A stretch of 64,000 nucleotides of DNA from Asterella californica (Eukaryota > Streptophyta > Marchantiopsida > Marchantiales > Aytoniaceae): assembly GCA_036924285.1 (NCBI GenBank), contig JAYKYS010000006.1, positions 27,254,001 through 27,318,000 on the forward strand, in the 5' to 3' direction. The notes under the pieces are model-generated. The model searched no databases. It was not told where the DNA came from and saw only the letters and a list, made by a program, of their open reading frames with translations. Shown piece after piece: positions 47,601 through 60,420 of the stretch. The position numbers were made by a program, and so were the translations under genes. Position 1 is the first letter of the stretch. Each line of letters starts with the position of its first letter.

Positions 47601-48650
47601 CCTCTTGTAAGCTTGGTCTCAGTCTCAGGCTCCCAAGTATCCTCTATCATGACAATAGAGGTCGAAGATGAGAATAGTACTCTATTGTTCTCACCAACAG
47701 ACTCAACCACATCCTCTTGAACAACCCTTACAGTCTTGGTTGCCGCTCCACTTGCACATTTGTCACATCTGGTGATGTCCATGAATGACATTCGCATTCC
47801 TTATCTCCAATCTTTGTCTCTATTGTTTTGAAAGACAAAGAGCTCATAAATGTCCACGCAATCATACTTGTTGATCGCATTCGATGCTGCTCAGCCAACC
47901 CAAGGCTAACAATCCAAGTCAAGCAATTCAGATTCATTGCTTGACCTAACACTTGACGACGTGAAGCTTTTGACACTAAATGTATCACCATAGTACGGAT
48001 AAGAAATCCCATCGCCTGCTCTCTCTCGTGGGAGTTGAGCTCCACCAACTACTGTAATTGATATCTCATACAAGCCCAAGACCCCCTCTCTATAAACGTA
48101 AGAAGCCGAAAAACTCAACAACGTATGCAATGTTACTCTAAGTTGTCATACTAAGTTCACCACTATCATGGATGATCTATCTATGACTCTCACTACTTGA
48201 GACTGTCGCCTAGCATCCAAGATGTTATCCACCTTAAGGCGTGTTGGTCACTGAACTTCATCATATGCGTGCTTTAGCACCTTCTTGTGTATCAAGTTTA
48301 TCCACCATAGACGTGGACTATGTGCCCAAGATCCCACTTGTGATGCATCTAATAAAACTACTGATCCAATCCATGATCGCACCTTATATACACTCGTCAT
48401 TGCTCATGCACGAGAGTCACCAAAAAAGAACATTCTCTGGTATATATGCTAGAGGATACTCCTGATGGAACCGTCTCGCTAGTGTGCTCCTACTGCACCT
48501 TTAGTAGAAAGAAAGCATCAACAATTGACGACATGACATTCGTTGACACGAATCAACCGACCCACTATGACACAAATTTGACTATCATAATCAATTTTGG
48601 CCGCGTTTTCCACCAGCTCATCAAATACTCAAACGAACTCGTGTAGGAAC
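47600..48650 (-). mobile_element. Probable upstream pol debris of the reversed gypsy copy
   Basis: Open pieces on the minus strand (48130-47906, 48048-47728, 47797-47591) lie just upstream of the RNase H remnant and read the same way. One has CDKCASGAATKTVRVVQE. None shows a clear RT or protease motif, so the assignment is by position. Confidence 0.3.
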
Positions 48651-50640
48651 CATCGATCTGATCAACGAGCGATCAGAACTTTGAAATTGAACTTCGCGCA
48701 CACGCACACTGCAAATCAAAGATATCATCGACCTATGCACTCCGGAGGTACCATCGGTAGAACTTCACGACCTAAAATCACTCAAATCAGACCTCGCGAC
48801 TCACTTCTTTCGAGTAATTTTATATTCATCCATATTGAAATGTCAACTAGCAACATAAACACCACAATGCCAAACCCAATCTGTGCATCAAATAATCAAA
48901 GTCAATCTCACTCAACTCAACGATCATAGCCAAGAGCTTGAAAGCTCAACTCGAAAAAAGTGAAGTCTACAAGCTCTTACTTCGCATTATACTCTCCAAA
49001 AAAATCCGAACCAATAATCTCTCTTAATAGTGCTAACAATCTTAACGAGACTAGCTACCACGCACTCTGTTAACTAGCAAAGATGTTACACGTGGCAAGA
49101 CAAAATACTTGTTGTTTAAAACGAGGTTACTCAACAAATACACGACTCCTCTTACGAACATTTCACTCTAGTGTCATGGGATTACAAGAATGTTCATAAC
49201 AAGTTATAGAGTGAAATGGGATTACAAGAATGTTCATAACAAGTTATAGGGTAAAGTTGAAACCCCTATTCGTTGGTAAAGTGCTAACTACAATTTATCT
49301 TGTCATGGGTGAGTAGTTTATGATGAGACCTACAAAATCACTAATCTCTGCATGAGTTTTGACTACCCTTGTACAACGGTGTCAAAGCATTTTGCTCTTT
49401 GAACAAATAATTCTAGTTGGCAAAGCGTTTTGCCCTAGTAACAAATAATTCTAGTGGTAGTTTTATTCTTTAAATAAATCAGTTACAAATGTAATAAACA
49501 AAATTTTCATACCAAATGAAAGAGCTAAATGAAACATTTCATGCTAAAAAATATATTTAACACTTGGAGCATCCAATCTATAGTTAACTGTAAATGATGG
49601 AATAAAAGAAAAATGTTCTTACCATTAGGTTCTCTTGCCATGAACAGCTCATTACTTCCCTAGAGTCCATGCGACAACCCACTAAATTCATGCATCGAGC
49701 GGAAAGACAAGCAATATAAAATAATGTGAATCAAATATCAAAGTGAATCAAATCTAGTATTTGTTCAAAGGCTTAACGCATTGCATGACACCAGGTACTC
49801 CTAGACTTTGATGTTTAGGTAGATAAATCTTTTGATCTCCTTAGAAGTATTTCCCATTCAGAGCTATTTGTTTGTATACTTCTTGTTTATACACTACTCA
49901 ACATTCATGAACTGTCTGACAGCCTCAGGTGCAATAACTGCGGTATCAAGAGAAGAACGCTCTTCAAAATAGAGCTGGCTGTGATTCCAAAAATGCTCGA
50001 TCTCTCGACTCGAATACACTTCCCAAAATGATTCGATCTCGTGCTATTCGGTTCGGAACTGAACCAAGGTCGACTCCTCTTTTTCTCCATAAGGATAGGA
50101 GACAGCACGCCACGAAACTTTATTAGAGGTGAAACAGAGTACAGCGAGGCGGGCGAGACCTCAAGTCGACTCCTACTCGCGACTTACTGTGGACTCCATT
50201 TTCTATACCAACTTCGTTACTCCAAACCTGTCAAATCCACACGTGGGACCACAACAATGCAAACTTGCTGTCCCTTAGTGGGTGTTTTGGAACCAATTAG
50301 AACAATCTATGATAAAGTCTCAAACCGGTCTGTAAGTAAGTCGAGACATGTTCTCCTTCTGCCGCTTTCTGATGAGAAGGTTATGTCAACTTGACCCGAC
50401 ACTAATAGTTCGAGGAGTTGAGCCCAAGGAAAATGCCATCGATAAATTAGAAATTGGTTGGTCACTTTGGGCTGAGCATTTTCTTGCTTTGGACTTCGTC
50501 CAAACATACCCTTTTCTCTCTGACAAATAGTGACCCTCCGGGGCCCTAGCAAAACAGGAGGAGCCGAATGTTTTCATAAGTTCTAAAAGGTTTATCGACA
50601 GGTTCTAAGCTGACAGTGTGAGCATGAGCCTTGCAACATA
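48651..50640. other. Intergenic DNA with short tandem duplications
   Basis: No gene recognised. Two short direct duplications occur at 49176-49255 and about 49384-49455. The part next to 50640 should hold the 3' untranslated region of the small coiled-coil gene. Confidence 0.35.
49176..49255. repeat. Two tandem 40-bp units
   Basis: ATGGGATTACAAGAATGTTC starts at 49176 and again at 49216; the units run on as ATAACAAGTTATAG and differ at few bases. The flank TTTCACTCTA before unit 1 is the inverse of TAGAGTGAAA at the junction. Confidence 0.8.
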
Positions 50641-52665
50641 TCAGTTATAGTTCAGTACCGCAATCAGATTGTCCATTCGACTCATGCAATCCTTGATATC
50701 CTCCAAGAGACTTGGTAAGGATCCTGTTGCCGCTTCTAACCGCTGTGTCAAGCTCAGTCTCTGAGCTGTCAACTTGTCTTCTTCCTTAGCTGCATCCACA
50801 TACAGGTATAACAACAGTATAGCATTTGATTATTTTTTTCCTGAAACCAAACTCTAAGACTGTTCAAACAGTAAAACGCTCGTGACAGGCACCTGGCTCC
50901 CATACATAAGCATTGTTCATCCCATCTTAGAGATCTGGGAAGGAAATCACAGGCACTCACGTGGATACTGACGAATCCAGTCCTGAGTTACTTGTACTGG
51001 CAAGTAACAAGGGGCTAGGGGATCAGGTTTTTCGGGTCAACAAAAATGATTCTCGTGAGATTCGGAACGTGCAGAGACCGACTGTCCCTGAACAGTGCCT
51101 TCCAAACTTGCACGGTCAGGGCTGATCTGATTATCTGGTAAGGGGACGTAAGGATATCATAACTCAGTTACTATCACTACTAATCCTCCATCGTCACACG
51201 TGAATGGAGACCTGAGGGTGACAGATAACGGCAACCAGCACATTCGACAGCATAGCTCACGAGAATTAACAAACGTCGGCGAGAACCGAGGCTCAAACAC
51301 CAGACTGATGAAAGTAAACCTCGCTTTGACTACCAATACCAAAACACCTACGAAGTGAAACCGGTTCTCACTCCAACCCTTCTGTGAAGTAGAAAGTTTG
51401 GTACGAAGGTATGTTTACTCGGAAGCTGCATATGCAGGAAATGTGGGACCGGAACTATGTACTATTTATAAGAATTTGCGGGATAACGACACCCCAACCA
51501 GCTTGCGGGTGTAACTTGGTTAAAGGAGTTTCTCCAACCTACTTCAAGCATCTCTTGCGTCGTTCGCCAGCTAGAACAGATACCCCGGCTTTGTACCGAC
51601 CATGGAGTTCCCCCATAACTAGGTGAGTACTTAAAGAGTTTATAGTAGAGGGAATCACTTAACGCTTTAGCCTGCACATCTTCTGTGCAGAACGTATTAG
51701 GTCCCGTATTGCTTAGGTGTCTAGGAAGCAACAAGTTTGAGAAGTAAAGTGCGGATTCGTTCTCTCCAAGCCCGTATGAAGAAAACAGCAGACTGAAAAA
51801 GTTCATCCTGCGAAGCTGGTACTGTGCCCGCCTTCCATACCACCAAGGGACGTTAATTGACTCTACGTTAAAGGTCCATCATCCAGACTCGCCACACAAG
51901 TGACAATGGCATTGCGTATGTTGCGGCTGGACTTGTGTCCAACCGCAAGGTACGCAATGTCATATACAGTTGGATTTCACTTCGTGGCGGTCGAGGTCTA
52001 AACCTATGATGTAAGCAACGAGAGCACTAGCAAGTCCGTAAAGAATTTTGAGGGAAAAGGTGTAAGAATCTGATGTTTCGATCCACATAAACGGCGTTAG
52101 GCCGCGCACAGAACATGGTGAATCCCTAAGGCACTAAACACACAACGTTCGATCCTATCCCGGCTCGTCGACTGGACCCACATAAACTCCATCAACATTG
52201 GAATGACCTATTTGACACAGATTCACCGCCGGTCCATTCCCTAATATTTTCGCAAGGCGACCGACACAGAGATTTCAACCATACTGTATGGCATGCAATA
52301 CGCGTTTAATCCATGCCCCTTGACCGACACAGCAGGATGACAAGAAACGTATGTGGAGGGAAAGATCAGGCACCTGAAGCTTCGGCTGGGGCGGAATCCA
52401 GTACCGGGAGCTGACGAAACGCAGAAAGAGACCTCTCAACAAGAGTTGCAAATTCCCCAGGACCTTTTTCTCTGTACTCCGCCGATTTCGCTGCCAGTTC
52501 ACTGACCTCCAAAACCAACTTATTATACACTTCGTCACTCACCTCTTGCTCAAGTCCCAGAACGGTGTCGCCTGACTCTCTCAGATCTGCCTGCTCCAAC
52601 CTTTCTTCTCCTTTTCCAAGCTCGGAACCTTTCTCGACCTCTTCTTTGTCGCCATTCTCTGCCAT
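50641..52665 (-). CDS. Small coiled-coil protein, two exons, function unknown
   Basis: Exon 1 (52665-52374) gives 97 residues: MAENGDKEEVEKGSELGKGE, an acidic start, then VSDEVYNKLVLEVSELAAKS and FATLVERSLSAFRQLPVL. A GT donor follows GCTTCAG. Exon 2 (50789-50641) follows a GCAG acceptor and gives KEEDKLTAQRLSLTQRLEAA and SLLEDIKDCMSRMDNLIAVL before a TGA. The phases agree (G plus CT makes Ala), for 146 residues and a 1584-bp intron. The protein is acidic and mostly helical with two heptad-like parts, as in subunits of small tethering or kinetochore-type complexes, but I do not recognise a family. Another exon inside the intron cannot be excluded. Confidence 0.6.
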
Positions 52666-53245
52666 GACCGATCAGTTCCTCGAGAACGCTGCCCTTACAG
52701 ACTGAATCACTATATTCGAAACTTCGGAGCACAATTGAATCCACTCCTGAGCCTGGCGCGCCCAATTGTAACGAACAATCTTGCAGACACCAATCGCAAT
52801 AGACACCTCCAGCCAGAAACAAAAATACATGCCAACCAACACGGCAAGAGAATCAAAATCGGCTCCTTTAAGCGCCAAGGTCACCCTCCTCAAAACCCAA
52901 AATCTCACTTTCAGTCCAACCTGTGGGGAAGGCTGATTAATCAAACAGAAATCCCGTTCAACTGTGAATCACCATCACACCGATCGACGATATCCTCAGC
53001 ACAAGAAACAGCCCACCGCTTTGTGGCAAGGCGACCTCTACTTTAGAAGAGTATAGGTCATATCTGTAGAAAGCAAATGCATATTTTGACACTTTGAACG
53101 TTTGACTGGAGGCCAAACTGCCACTTGGCGGGAAATCTAGGCAGTGCGTTACAAATATTACATGCACTGTAAGATTTACAGGCCGCTGCAAACTTCGTCG
53201 GGAAACCTCAACCCGTAAAAAGACAAACGGGAAGAAATTTACGCT
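52666..53245. other. Upstream region of the small coiled-coil gene
   Basis: It should hold the promoter and leader, reading minus. Open stretches of 80-100 codons in several frames carry no domain and overlap each other. Confidence 0.4.
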
Positions 53246-53400
53246 TCATTTTCGGGTAATGTCAGAGCGTGCAGAAATGTGCCCAAGACTCCGAACCGTG
53301 AAAAATTCTAAGCGTCCATGAAAGAGATTATTATCTTGCCCCACGGACTTGTACAAGAAACAGGAAAAAGACAGAAATGATATAAATACTTCACCGTTCG
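53246..53400 (-). pseudogene. Coding remnant related to the one at 30.7-31.0 kb
   Basis: The minus strand reads FLYKSVGQDNNLFHGRLEFF and on to SARSDITRK before a stop. It matches SLYKAVGKDINLF at 30.98 kb both in protein and in DNA (TGTACAAG(T/G)CCGTGGGG). The identity of the protein is unknown. Confidence 0.35.
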
Positions 53401-53605
53401 AAAGGGGATTGCAGCCAGCCAAGAATTTGATTATTGGGGGGTGTATTTTGTGTGGGGGGAGGGGGTGCACAGTAGATTTAAATATACAAGTGAAGGAACT
53501 TTAACGCTCGGGGTGCAATGAAAGATGACAAATATCTAAATTTAAAGATCTAAATTTAAAATTTTAATTTTGACTATCACATAGAAACGAAACACATGGC
53601 CTTCT

Positions 53606-53776
53606 GAAAACCCATAAACACTGTAATCATCCTTAGAACCATCCGACTATAAGTCAATCACTGTTATGAACCGAGTCAAATCATTGAGGCTATAATTTAG
53701 AGCTAACCCTTCCTAAGAAAAGGTTAGCTCTAAATTATACCCATGTACACTGTCTAAGTGTACATGGGTGAATATA
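53606..53776. repeat. Two-hairpin repeat, copy 3
   Basis: AAACCCATAA precedes a perfect 18-bp stem, TATAATTTAGAGCTAACC (53691-53708) with its inverse at 53722-53739, around a CTTCCTAAGAAAA loop. A second stem, CCCATGTACACT (53740-53751) with AGTGTACATGGG (53757-53768), adjoins it and is followed by TGAATAT. Hairpin 2 nearly equals that of copy 2; the outer part of hairpin 1 differs from the other copies on both sides together. Confidence 0.65.
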
Positions 53777-55894
53777 CAGAAACTAGGAGGGTTACAAAAG
53801 TTCGGTGTCCGGTCCATCGAACATCCAGCATCTCGTGTTTTGCATCGTGAGGGGAGAGAGTGTAACGAGACTAGGTTGAGTTCACAAAAATGTCACCGAA
53901 CCAAATTGGCTCTAGAATTAGAATTTCAAAGTGGCACATCTTCGAACTGACGGGGTTTGATGGGGTTTCGTCCTTTTCGTTCTAAATATTAGAAGATTCT
54001 TTGAGTTTGTTTTATGTTTTAGATCGCTATAGTGATGACGTGACAGACGGAAGTTTTCATGTCTATGGCTCGATGAAGCAAAATATAGTGTACACTCAAG
54101 AATATTTTATCATCCGGCAAAGTGGCTCTATGGTTAGAACCGAAGGCAAAGTGTATTTTTACAAAAAAGGATGAATTCGATATTTGATATATGCAACGTA
54201 TTAGAGTTGAATTCGTTTAGGGATTCCGACAAGAAAATTTAATTAGACCGATCGAGAGAAAAGTTTCGGGCCCCCAGTTTTTGTAGAACCCCCTTACTAG
54301 AAGAGTTTTGATTACGAGAATTATTAAAAATTCTTGCAGCACGTTCCTTTTCGCTATGCATTTGCATAGCTAATCGTCAATTATGCTGAAATCAGAAGAA
54401 GACAGAAGGTGAAAGAGACTGTGAGAAATTTTTATCGTTTCTTTCGGTAGAAGTCCCAGGTGCCCCGTTATATGCCTTTTAAACCGGATGTTCTCATCTT
54501 GTGAATGGACTATCTGAAGTCAAAGAAACTAAACTTATTCATATTTATTTTTGCTGATAAGATTTCTTTACAAAATGGAATCAGTAAAATAAAGATAAAT
54601 CAAAGCTTTCCCATAGCTTTTCAGTATGTGATTAACTTCACAACTAATTACTCAACATCCATTGAATAATATTAAATAAAAATTTGGTGATCCCTTGAAA
54701 TAAAATACTTTTTGTTTCTTAATCGAATAGAAAAATATATATTTTTCATCAATTTTCTACTTAAACCTAGAGTCAAATAGCGCATATCTACACTTAAACT
54801 ATGAATTCATCTAGTATAGTTTGTTGTACATCTAAACTAGTTTGAACTTTCTCTGAGAGAGCTTATGCATAACTATCTCTTGAATGTGAATCCTGTGAGA
54901 AATAAAGAATTTTTTTTTATATATATTTATCCTATTAGATGAATTTCAGAGGAAAGGAGGAAAAGTTCAGATATGGATAAAAATACATAGCTTTGCAATT
55001 CCATCGCAAGCGCAACACCTTGTTACGAAGACAAGAAACGGCTCGAGAATATCTAGTTTTCAGTCTCATCCAAAACAAAGGAAGAAGCTCACGCAACATG
55101 GTTCTTTGTCATTGGATTAAAATTTAATGTGGATGTTTATCGAAACGGTACACGAGATCAATATACAATGAGAGAACCCTCTTTATCATGTTCTTTCACG
55201 AACCACGCCAAGGAGAGGATTGGTTACCCGAATTGTTTACAGTGTCGAGACATTTACATTGATGTGGTGGAGGTGCTCTTATAAAGGAGACTATAATGTT
55301 GATGAGACATGTTTGAGTGGACCACTTGATTCACAAAATAGACTCATAACCATAACTCAAGAAAGAGAACAAATGGCTCGAAATGGAAAAAAATAATAAG
55401 AATTAAAAGAGAAACTCAACCGAAAGGCTAAACTATGTTTTCAGTGTCCTGCATATTAATTATCAATGATCATCATGTCGTTAGAGATACTCGTTCATGC
55501 AAACTTTATCATGCAAATGAATTATCAACCATCTTCATGTCATAGAGATGCTAATTCATACCTTCATGCAAACTTCTTGTCCTCCTAGCTATGTTTTGAA
55601 TATAATACAAAAATAACACTAAACTATCATATAGATGAATAATATGTATCCAAAATGTCATGGTCAATGTAAAGTCAAAATGGAACAAGTACAGAAAAGA
55701 GATAGAACTTAGAAATTGTGAGTGATGACTACATCTACAACTTGTGTAAAGAAATGTGTAAAAATAAATCTACTATGATATGCATGAAAAAGAGAGGACT
55801 AATCTGATGAATGAAGTTTATGAGGAGAAGTAGTCTAATGAATTATATTAGTCGATTGATTTTAGCTTAAGAATGAAACTAGATTTAAGTTAAT
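53777..55894. other. 2.1 kb AT-rich intergenic DNA
   Basis: No gene or repeat family recognised. It runs up to the target-site copy (TTAAT, 55890-55894) of the chromovirus. Confidence 0.4.
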
Positions 55895-56273
55895 TGTAAC
55901 CATGCATAGTTAACTATACTCATAGTTAGAACTATGTGTAGAGTTGACTATAGCATGCATAGTTAGCTATACTCATAGTTAGAACTATGTGTAGAGTTGA
56001 GTATAGCTGGACCATGGAATGTGAGACCGGATAAGAATGTTGTGGTGTTGATATTTGATTGGTAGTTGATTGTGTGGGTTGCATGGAAGTCATGTCATCA
56101 GTCCGTGTAAAGATTGATGAGTGGTTAGTATGGATTGGGATGTGCACTTCTCTAACTATATAAAGAAGGAGAATAGTCCTTGAATGGCATTTCACCTTGA
56201 GTTGAGTTAAGAGTTCTTCCGTCTACTCATGAGTGTTCTTGAGGATCGCGACTGAAGTTTCTGTAGTGTTACA
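55895..56273 (+). repeat. 5' LTR of the chromovirus (379 bp)
   Basis: It starts TGTAACCATGCATAGTTAAC and ends GTTTCTGTAGTGTTACA, so TGTAAC and GTTACA are inverted ends. A 53-bp unit is doubled at the start (55901-55953 and 55954-56006), each with a CATAGTT-AACTATG palindrome. A TATA box (TATATAAA) lies at 56157-56164. Confidence 0.97.
56157..56164 (+). promoter_or_regulatory. TATA box in the 5' LTR
   Basis: TATATAAA, conserved at 62180-62187 in the 3' LTR although the 12 bases lost there lie just before it. It is the likely promoter of the element. Confidence 0.6.
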
Positions 56274-56274
56274 A

Positions 56275-56286
56275 TGGTATTAGAGC
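56275..56286 (+). other. Primer-binding site, initiator tRNA-Met type
   Basis: TGGTATTAGAGC sits one base past the 5' LTR. It differs at one base (T for C) from TGGTATCAGAGC, the usual plant site that pairs with the 3' end of initiator tRNA-Met. Confidence 0.85.
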
Positions 56287-57329
56287 AATGCTATTCTTCT
56301 GAGAGAGTGGATTACCCCTCTTAAGAGAAAGAATTGCAAAGAAACCTCGGGATTAGATACACATGAGTGGAGAGAAATTTCGAATTTTCAATAATAGTGA
56401 GAGAAAGTGATAGAAATAATGAAAACTCGAGTTGTTTACAATCTTTGTGAAACTTTGAGAGAAAGTTGAAATCATTTCAACTTTTAGTATGTTATAGAGG
56501 GAGGACTAAGCTAACTATGACACTTGAAATCTCATGTAGATCACTTATAGTTTTAGAGATATGACACTCAAAAAGTGAGTGGGTTTTTCTAGATTTTTTT
56601 CAGTTTTTCATATTTCGCTCTCGAGAAGGAGTGTATAGTCATTGCAATGTTTTGAGGTTGTCAAATCTCAAGTGGAAACTTTGCAAGTTTCTAACTGGCA
56701 AGATAAGTTATTCAAGGATTCAACAAACGAGAGATTTGATCCAAGGAAGCTCGAGTTATGATCTCCGGAAGATAAGGGTATCAAACTGCAAAAAATGCAA
56801 AATTTGGTATGAAATGGAAGGAGAGATTCATAGAGTTCTATATTTTCCATTTTTGAATCTTTTTCATATCAAACTCCTCTACATTGCACCTGATCATTTT
56901 CAGGTTTATTTGATGACGCACTTCGGAGATGCTTTCATGACGTAAGTGATGAACTCATCTGTCCCTATGATTCTTCCGATCGTAACGTATGTTGCTACAT
57001 GAGATCTCACGTTCTATATCTTGCTTTAGGAGGATATAGATATGAATTTGAATCGACCACCACCTACCTTCAACACTTGGTTCATTATACATGTCGTCCT
57101 AAGGTGATATACCGCGAGAAAATAGTGAGAGAATTTGGAGAGGTATTCTATCAAGAAGTTCTCTCGTCGTCTCAACCTTTTGTGGTACTCTTGTTCGTGA
57201 GGCGCTTTCGTGTAGTGATACTGACGTTGTATTGAATGTAGTAGAAAGAGTGGTGTAAGGACTGAGAGTGCTGAGAGACGTTAGAATGAGTGAAAATACT
57301 ATAGACTAACAAGACATAGAGATGTGTGA

Positions 57330-58399
57330 GATCATGCAGAACATGCTCAATGAGTTTTGAGAGATGACGACAATGGTGAGGACACTAGAGAGCAAGATAA
57401 CAACTCTAGAGGGAGAGAATGTGAGAGCAATGGAAATGGGTGGTCCATCACAAGTTCCGATACAAGCAGTGGAGACAGTACATATGAAGATGTTGCTTTA
57501 GGGATCCAAAGGGTAGTGGAGAGAGAAGATGCTCTATTGCTTCGCATGAAGAAGACGTGTAATGTGGAACCTTATCGAGGTAATCGAGCAATGGGTATTA
57601 TACAGAATTGGATTTCTCGTATGAATCGCTACATGAGATTTTTCCAAGCACAAGTCAATGATTACTCCGTGGGAGTATTTGCAAGTGGTTACTTGATGAA
57701 TAAAGTGCTTACATGGTATGATACATGAGAGCGGTCGATGATTGCTGAAGAAATTCAAATAACGTGGAGCAATATGCAAGAAAGTTTGTTGTGGAATTTC
57801 CAATCAGTGGATTCAATGCAGATGGTTCCAATGAAGCTCTGGGAACTCAAGCAAAGAGGAAGTCTCCAAGAGTACATAGAGGAATTTCAAGATCTACAAG
57901 AAGTCATTTTTGATATGAGCCAAGCAGAAGCTTTAGACGTGTTCAAGCGCGAATTGAAAAAAAGAATTCACCAAGAAGTCATGGTGAATAATCCACGAAC
58001 CGTGTTCGAAGCAATCGGTTATGTCCAAAGAATTGTTGGTGCATTATGTATCGCTAGAGAAGGTGAACCTCCAATCGTACCACGAGTTCAATATGGAGGT
58101 CCAACGCCCATGGAATTGGATAACGAGATGATTATACACGACAGTTCTATAGAGAGGATCGGAGAGATCGTGCTAGAGAGCAACCAAGACGAGAAGTGAT
58201 ACCACGAGGTGGCGGCGTCGGAGATGGGATTTACAACTATGTACCTCGGAGACTTCCGAGGGATGGTGATATTGGTGGAGATATTCGAAACCAAGAGCTT
58301 CAAGAAGAGGCACGGCGTTGTTATAACTGTGGGAGAATTGAGCACATAGCTGCTCATTGCCGCACCCGGTTCTCTCGAGGAAATAGAGCTCCATATTGA
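57330..58399 (+). pseudogene. Gag of the chromovirus, with CCHC zinc knuckle
   Basis: An N-terminal helical part can be read as VRTLESKITTLEGENVRAME in one frame near 57380-57440. The core continues in another frame (57500-58199) with KKTCNVEPYRGNRAMG, LTWYD and KLWELKQRGSLQEYIEEFQD. A TGA at 57726-57728 interrupts the core, and a frame change near 58190 leads to the zinc knuckle CYNCGRIEHIAAHC (58319-58360), which is intact. Gag would form the particle shell and bind RNA. At least two frameshifts and one stop make it inactive. Confidence 0.9.
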
Positions 58400-58575
58400 A
58401 GACTTTTGAATCATCTGAATGATAGAGCATAGGGAGGTGGAGAGGAAGAAGAGATGCAATACAACAATCCAGTTTTGAAAAACGAGGATCACCAGTAGAT
58501 TTATCTCGTTGTCGTACTGGTTCAACAAAGAGAAGAAAAGGCGAGAATGGAGGACAAAAGAAAGAGTTAAATGGA

Positions 58576-58915
58576 TTGACACGAAGGACTACGCAACTAA
58601 TCGTTACTGATGGAGTGTTAAAAGGCATTAAGGTGAAAGTGTTGATTGATCCTACCGCAACTGAGAATTTTTTGTCGCGTTCAGTTGCTATGATACTGAA
58701 TTTGGCTTTGAAAAAAGACGACAAGGAAGAAGTAAAGCTGTCAAACGGACACACTGAGATGATTGAGTCTCTCCCACGGAGTGTAGCGCTCACTATAGGG
58801 CAATATTCAGAAAAAATTGAATGACGAGTTATTCGATTAGCTCGTTATGATGTCATTTTGGGTATGCCTTGGATGGAGCAATACAATCCGGAGGTGGATT
58901 GGAGAAAAAGATTGT
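58576..58915 (+). pseudogene. Aspartic protease remnant with altered active site
   Basis: The frame reads VKVLIDPTATENFLSRSVA, where family members carry D-S-G-A-T; here Ser and Gly of the catalytic triad are both replaced (DPTAT). After a TGA at 58822-58824 the same frame goes on with [19 protein letters not shown], the conserved flap-side end. Without the D-S/T-G triad this protease could not cleave the polyprotein. Confidence 0.85.
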
Positions 58916-60420
58916 GAAGAGTAAGGGGTGGATAGTTTTTGGAGATAGAGTGAGATCTCGATCTAGAAACATACCTCTGTATGTGATAAGACAGACCGCT
59001 ATTCAAAGTGGTGATGTATGTTTCTTGGGGTTAATAAGAAAAGCTTGCAGTTCCAACGATGGTGGCGATATTCCGGATAGTTTCAAAATGCTTGTAGAAG
59101 AATTCAAAGATGTTTTCTCAGATGATTTACCTTCCGGATTATCACCAAGAAGACGAGTGGATCACAAGATTGAGGTATTTCCAGGTAGTGCACCTCCTTG
59201 TAAAACACCATATCGATTAGCACCGCACGAGTTGGAGAAGTGCAAAGCTCAAGTGGAGGAATTGTTACACAAAGGATTTATCCAACCTAGTGTATCTCTT
59301 TATGGAGCTCCGGTCTTGTTCGTGAAGAAGAAGGACTGGAGTATGCGAACGTGCATCGACTATCGAGGTCTCAATCTTCAAACTGTGAAGAATAAGTATC
59401 TATTGTCTCGAATGATAAAGATGACTTGTTTGATCAACTACGAGGAGAAAAGTACTTCACCAAATTGGATTTACGAAGCGGTTATAATCAGATTCGGATT
59501 GCTGAGCCAGATGTACAAAAGACTGCTTTCCGTACAAGGTACGGTCACTTTGAGTACTTAGTGATGTCTTTTGGTCTCACTAATGCATCCGCTACATTTA
59601 TAAGTCTGATGAATGACATCTTTCGATCATACTTGGATAGATTTGTCATTTTATTCCTAGATGATATTCTTGTCTATAGTAGGACGTTGCAAGAGCATAA
59701 GATGCACTTACATGAGATTTTACAAGTACTTGGACAAAACCAGCTATATGCCAAGATCTCTGAATGTGAGTTTAGCAAGAGTGATGTAGATTACATAAGA
59801 CATCATGTAAGTGGGGCCGGAATCCAAGTCATGAGCGATAAGTTTGATGCGATCTAGAAGTGGAGTGCTCCAGAAGATCAAACCCAGTTGAAGAGTTTTC
59901 TAGGACTTACGGGGTTCTATCGTAGATTTGTCAAAAACTTTACACAAGTTGCACAAGACCTGACAAACCTACTAGGTCAAGGACAAAAATGGAGGTAGGG
60001 TGCATCTCATGAGCTTGCCTTCCAAGCCTTGAAGGACGCGCTGTTACAAGCACCAATCCTTAAGTGGTATGATCCTACAAAACTCATTAAGTTTGTCACA
60101 GATGCATCAAGTACAGCAATAGGAGCAGTGTTACAACAAGCATGGACGGATGGTTGGCATCCTGTAGCTTTTTTTCTCGTAAGTTGCTTCCTGCAGAACA
60201 CAACTATCATACCACAAAAAGAGAGGAGTTGGCTATTGTGTTGGCTACCAAGCATTGGAAGCACTATTTGGGAGATAAGGATTTTGTGGTAGAAACAGAC
60301 CACAAACCATTGGTTTACTTGTAGATGCAAAAGGACCTCTCCAAACATCAAACTCGATGGACTGAATGACGATAACGCTTCAACATGCAGATTACATACA
60401 TGGAAGGTAAAAAACAACTT
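58916..60420 (+). pseudogene. Reverse transcriptase and RNase H of the chromovirus
   Basis: 58869-59561 covers the RT start ([38 protein letters not shown]). A frame change near 59430 leads to 59426-59857 with [17 protein letters not shown] and the FLDDILVYS catalytic box, intact. Stops at 59855-59857 and about 59996 and a frame change near 60175 break RNase H, which still shows FVTDASSTAIGAVLQQ and ETDHKPLVYL. Confidence 0.92.

Noticed and set aside
49176..49255. CRISPR-like direct repeats
   Set aside because: Only two adjacent units without spacers, in a plant context; a simple tandem duplication.
58088..58793. Minus-strand open frames of 164 and 206 codons
   Set aside because: They lie opposite gag and protease of the chromovirus and show no domain.
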